From contig CAYSYH010000026.1 in the NCBI GenBank assembly GCA_964435455.1, positions 1 through 9,371 of the forward strand: a stretch of 9,371 bases of DNA. Direction: 5' to 3'. The position numbers were made by a program, and so were the translations under genes. The notes below the pieces were generated by a model. It did no database searches. It saw only the letters and a list, made by a program, of their open reading frames with translations, and was not told the origin of the DNA. The first letter of the stretch is position 1. Every line of letters begins with the position of its first letter. This document shows, in pieces, positions 7,350-9,371 of the stretch. The stretch is from CAYSYH01 sp964435455 (GTDB lineage: Bacteria > Patescibacteriota > WWE3 > 2-01-FULL-39-13 > JAACPI01).

Positions 7350-7379
7350 GTAATAAAATAAGACTTTTAATTTACTAAA
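7350..7379 (-). promoter_or_regulatory. Weak candidate promoter of the TIG-obg unit
   Basis: On the minus strand, TATTAC (7355-7350, 4 of 6) lies 7 bases before the ATG at 7342, with TTTAGT (7379-7374) 18 bases further up. The match is poor and is suggested mainly because its position mirrors the other starts in this window. It would overlap the divergent promoter of the plus-strand retropepsin gene. Confidence 0.25.
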
Positions 7380-7393
7380 TGGAACACTATAAT
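7365..7393 (+). promoter_or_regulatory. Predicted promoter of the retropepsin-like gene
   Basis: A perfect TATAAT (7388-7393) stands 8 bases before the ATG at 7402. The -35 candidate TTTTAA (7365-7370) with a 17-base spacer is weak. No Shine-Dalgarno is seen, so a leaderless or nearly leaderless mRNA is expected. Confidence 0.5.
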
Positions 7394-7401
7394 TAAAAGT
7401 A

Positions 7402-7962
7402 ATGTCCAAACAATATGTAGCTAAAGCACTTATAAAATTTTTAATATTAGCTTTTCTATTTATAGCTATACCCACTTTTTTTACGTATATGTACTATATA
7501 TTAAAAGAAGGAAGGCCTCCAAGAATTTCCACAGTACAACCCTCTTTTTATGGAAAAGATTTAGTTATTTTACCTTACAGTATAAAAAAATATGCGGGTT
7601 ATGGTAACGTAATAGAGCCTGAAATAAAAATAAGAGTAAAAGGAACAGACGGTAGGATAACTAAAATTAATTTTTTGCTAGATAGTGGAGCTGTAGTAAG
7701 TACACTCCCTGTAAACTATGCTGATTTATTTGGGAACGATTTAAAAGATGCAAAAAGGATAGTATTAAGGGGTTTTGGAAATAAAAGAACTTTTGGTTAT
7801 ATGAGTGAAATAACAATTTTAATTAAGGACAAAGAATTAAAGATACCCTTAGTATTTAGTGAGGGTGAAAATACAAAAAAAATACTTGGAAGACACGGGT
7901 TTTTTAATAACTATACTATAATTTTTGACCATAAAGATCAGGTAGTTAGAATCAGTCAATAG
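7402..7962 (+). CDS. Membrane-anchored retropepsin-like aspartic protease
   Basis: The 186-residue protein has one N-terminal membrane helix (about 10-33) and a single aspartic-protease domain. The key signs are INFLLDSGAVVSTLP (89-103) with the catalytic Asp94-Ser95-Gly96 triad in its usual hydrophobic setting, a Gly-rich flap-like stretch (RGFGNKRTFGY, 123-133), and KKILGRHGFF (159-168), the hydrophobic-hydrophobic-Gly motif of clan AA proteases. The end FDHKDQVVRI is the usual closing strand. Retropepsins act as homodimers, each chain giving one Asp; here two membrane-anchored chains would have to pair, with the protease domain probably outside the membrane. The substrate is unknown. Bacterial single-domain members are known (for example APRc of Rickettsia), but cellular roles are mostly open. 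It is divergent from the TIG-obg unit, and def follows after 52 bases. Confidence 0.8.
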   Translation: MSKQYVAKALIKFLILAFLFIAIPTFFTYMYYILKEGRPPRISTVQPSFYGKDLVILPYSIKKYAGYGNVIEPEIKIRVKGTDGRITKINFLLDSGAVVSTLPVNYADLFGNDLKDAKRIVLRGFGNKRTFGYMSEITILIKDKELKIPLVFSEGENTKKILGRHGFFNNYTIIFDHKDQVVRISQ

Positions 7963-7976
7963 CATATTTATACACA

Positions 7977-8005
7977 TTATTTCATTAAGATAATTGTGAT
8001 ATAAT
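7977..8005 (+). promoter_or_regulatory. Predicted extended -10 promoter of def
   Basis: TGATATAAT (7997-8005) is a perfect extended -10 element; TTATTT (7977-7982) with a 17-base spacer is a weak -35. The ATG at 8015 follows after 9 bases, leaving a leader of only about 2-3 bases if transcription starts 7 bases past the -10. No Shine-Dalgarno is present. Confidence 0.55.
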
Positions 8006-8014
8006 AAAAACAAT

Positions 8015-8515
8015 ATGTCGGTAAAAAATATAATTCAATATCCTAATAAAGTTTTACTTAAAAAATCAAAAAAAATAGAAAATTTAGTGGAAGCAAAAAA
8101 TATAGCAAAGGATTTATTAGATACTTTAAATGCCTCTAAAATACCTGGAGCAGGTTTAGCGGCACCGCAAATAGGAATATCAAAAAACATATGCGTGGTA
8201 AGGAAATTTTATAATAAAGATAAATACAAAGATATTGTATTAATAAATCCTAATATTTTAAAAACTTCTAAAGAGCTGGTTAATTCTTTAGAAGGATGTT
8301 TGTCAATAGAAGATACATATGGATATGTTTATAGACATAAAAAAATAAAGATTGAATACACAAACTTACAAGGTATAAAAAAAACTCTTAAAGCAGAAGG
8401 TTTCTTATCAAGAGTTATTCAACATGAAATGGATCATTTAGAAGGAATACTATTTATACAAAAATTGATAGACGGAAAAACATATACAGAAAAAGAATTA
8501 GAAAATCAAAAATAA
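8015..8515 (+). CDS. def: Peptide deformylase
   Basis: This metalloenzyme removes the formyl group from the N-terminal methionine of nascent proteins at the ribosome. All three family motifs are present in 166 residues: GAGLAAPQ (45-52), EGCLS (93-97) and QHEMDH (136-141). The metal ligands are therefore Cys95, His137 and His141, with Glu138 as catalytic base. The length is normal for a bacterial type. The C-terminus is short and Lys/Glu-rich (KEKELENQK region). The start ATG directly precedes the usual Ile-x-x-xPN opening (IIQYPNKVL). It lies between the retropepsin gene and the HTH-TM gene and carries its own predicted promoter, so it may be expressed independently of them. Confidence 0.97.
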   Translation: MSVKNIIQYPNKVLLKKSKKIENLVEAKNIAKDLLDTLNASKIPGAGLAAPQIGISKNICVVRKFYNKDKYKDIVLINPNILKTSKELVNSLEGCLSIEDTYGYVYRHKKIKIEYTNLQGIKKTLKAEGFLSRVIQHEMDHLEGILFIQKLIDGKTYTEKELENQK

Positions 8516-8574
8516 TTTAATAATAAAACTCATAAGAATATCTATTTAGACGCCCCCTTAAAGATAAAGATATA

Positions 8575-8605
8575 AAATCCAAAATATTGCTTTAATAAAG
8601 GATTT
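8575..8605. repeat. Short inverted repeat flanking the -35 of the HTH-TM gene
   Basis: AAATCC (8575-8580) and its complement GGATTT (8600-8605) are separated by 19 bases containing the predicted -35 hexamer, with the right arm inside the promoter spacer. This could be an operator for the HTH protein encoded just downstream, but a 6-base dyad may arise by chance in this DNA. Confidence 0.3.
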
Positions 8606-8615
8606 ATTGTATAAT
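8587..8615 (+). promoter_or_regulatory. Predicted promoter of the HTH-TM gene
   Basis: TTGCTT (8587-8592) and a perfect TATAAT (8610-8615) are 17 bases apart. This is the best overall -35/-10 pair in the window, and its -35 resembles the TTGCTA of comEA and leuS. Five bases after the -10 is a GTG (8621) in frame with the coding region, suggesting a leaderless GTG start; the alternative ATG at 8648 would have a leader of about 25 bases without a Shine-Dalgarno. Confidence 0.6.
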
Positions 8616-8620
8616 TTTCC

Positions 8621-9371
8621 GTGAGAGAAAATTTTTTGACCTGCTTAATGGAAAGCCTGCCAAAACAAGATAATTATATACCTACAGAAGAGATAATAAA
8701 ATTAGCTAAAGAAAGAGGAGTATATTTTGGTCATGGAAATCCCAAAAACAGAATTAGATATTTAGTAAAAAACAATCTCCTACCACACCAAATAAGAAAG
8801 AGCATAAACGGGAAAATAGTAGCTTGCTTACCAAAATCGTCAATAGAAAAATTAGTAAAAATACAAAACCTACAAAACAAGGGATTTAAAATATCAGAAA
8901 TAATAAAACTAGAAAAAAATAAAACAATAAAAAAGAAAGTTATTGTTACTAAAAAGAAAAGTTTTAAAAATAATATCAAAACTAAAAAAAGTATAGAAAA
9001 AATAAAAAAAGACTATACAAAAAAAGAGATATTTATTAAAAAAAATAATACAAAAGCTTATAAAATATTACTTTTTGGTTTAATTGCAATAGCTTCAATT
9101 TTAACTACAACAACACTTGCTGGAAATATCAAAAACTTAAATAAACACTTAATAGGTTTAAATAAAAAAAACAACAAGCAAATTAATACAAAAAACAAAA
9201 AAGGACAAAAAACAACATTATTTAGTCAAAAGTTTTATTACGATAATATAAAGGACAAAGTAGGTCAGGTTTTGGGTTTAGAGGATAATCAAAACAAAAA
9301 TTTAAAGGCATTATTCACAGTAAACATACCATCAAGATTTAGCGACAAAGTAGAACTAGAAGAGATAGAAG
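8621..9371 (+). CDS. Membrane-anchored MerR-like helix-turn-helix protein (partial at window edge)
   Basis: The frame stays open for 250 codons to the right edge. An HTH domain of MerR type occupies about residues 19-95: YIPTEEIIKLAKERGV, NRIRYLVKNNLLPHQIRK, a wing (INGKIVACLP), then IEKLVKIQNLQNKGFKISEII, matching the MerR pattern of helix-turn-helix, wing and third helix. A strongly Lys-rich linker follows (about 99-145), then one membrane helix (about 148-167, YKILLFGLIAIASILTTTTLAG). The remainder is polar and turns into beta-like sequence (LFTVNIPSRFSDKVELEEIE) at the edge. By the positive-inside rule the HTH should be cytoplasmic and the C-terminus exported. I chose GTG 8621 because it is 5 bases past the -10; ATG 8648 is the alternative and would remove nine residues. 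The exported part may be a long repetitive surface domain, which the window cannot show. Confidence 0.8.
   Translation, partial: MRENFLTCLMESLPKQDNYIPTEEIIKLAKERGVYFGHGNPKNRIRYLVKNNLLPHQIRKSINGKIVACLPKSSIEKLVKIQNLQNKGFKISEIIKLEKNKTIKKKVIVTKKKSFKNNIKTKKSIEKIKKDYTKKEIFIKKNNTKAYKILLFGLIAIASILTTTTLAGNIKNLNKHLIGLNKKNNKQINTKNKKGQKTTLFSQKFYYDNIKDKVGQVLGLEDNQNKNLKALFTVNIPSRFSDKVELEEIE

Noticed and set aside
7293..7475. Minus-strand open frame of 60 codons across the divergent intergenic
   Set aside because: It overlaps the starts of two better-supported genes and lacks any recognisable domain.
8540..8570. Small GC-rich patch (GACGCCCCCTTAAAG) after def, considered as an RNA element or terminator
   Set aside because: I found no stable complementary arm or T-tract; nothing beyond local composition supports it.
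8731..8979. Minus-strand Phe/Ile-rich open frame resembling a membrane protein
   Set aside because: It is the antisense of the Lys-rich HTH-TM gene, where AAA-rich codons read as TTT; the plus-strand frame has clear domain structure.

Overview
The window is strongly AT-rich and tightly packed. Genes are separated by short gaps or overlap by a few bases, and the proteins are small versions of bacterial families. No window-spanning phylogenetic marker is decisive. The AT content, the ComEC variant with an SGFNV motif, and a MerR-like helix-turn-helix fused to a membrane segment and an exported tail suggest a Patescibacteria (CPR) genome, possibly Microgenomates; this is inference. The genetic code looks standard: obg ends on TGA right after its conserved C-terminus, other genes end on TAA or TAG, and tryptophan is TGG.

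Layout. Positions 1-2768 (minus strand) hold a DNA-uptake cluster: comEA, then comEC as two overlapping reading frames (membrane channel part and metallo-beta-lactamase part), then the first 42 codons of a gene that may be argS. Positions 2769-2919 are an AT-rich intergenic with short tandem repeats and the comEA promoter. Positions 2920-5391 (minus) are leuS. Positions 5447-7342 (minus) are a two-gene unit of a membrane-anchored IPT/TIG-domain protein followed by obg. A 59-base gap then separates this from a plus-strand set: a membrane-anchored retropepsin-like aspartic protease (7402-7962), peptide deformylase (8015-8515), and the start of a membrane-anchored HTH protein running off the right edge (8621-9371). 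No intergenic stretch exceeds about 150 bases, and I saw no tRNA, rRNA, CRISPR array or insertion sequence.

Working together. ComEA would bind incoming DNA outside the membrane and ComEC would pass one strand inward, a plausible nucleotide or gene source for a reduced genome. LeuRS, peptide deformylase, Obg and the possible ArgRS serve translation and ribosome assembly. The TIG protein, the retropepsin and the HTH-TM protein are envelope proteins of unknown partners.

The most interesting signals are: (1) comEC split exactly at an A5 run, where one base restores a single 683-residue protein; (2) -10-like hexamers only 5-9 bases from the start codon of nearly every unit-leading gene, implying leaderless mRNAs; (3) the HTH protein that appears tethered to the membrane; (4) the single-domain bacterial retropepsin.
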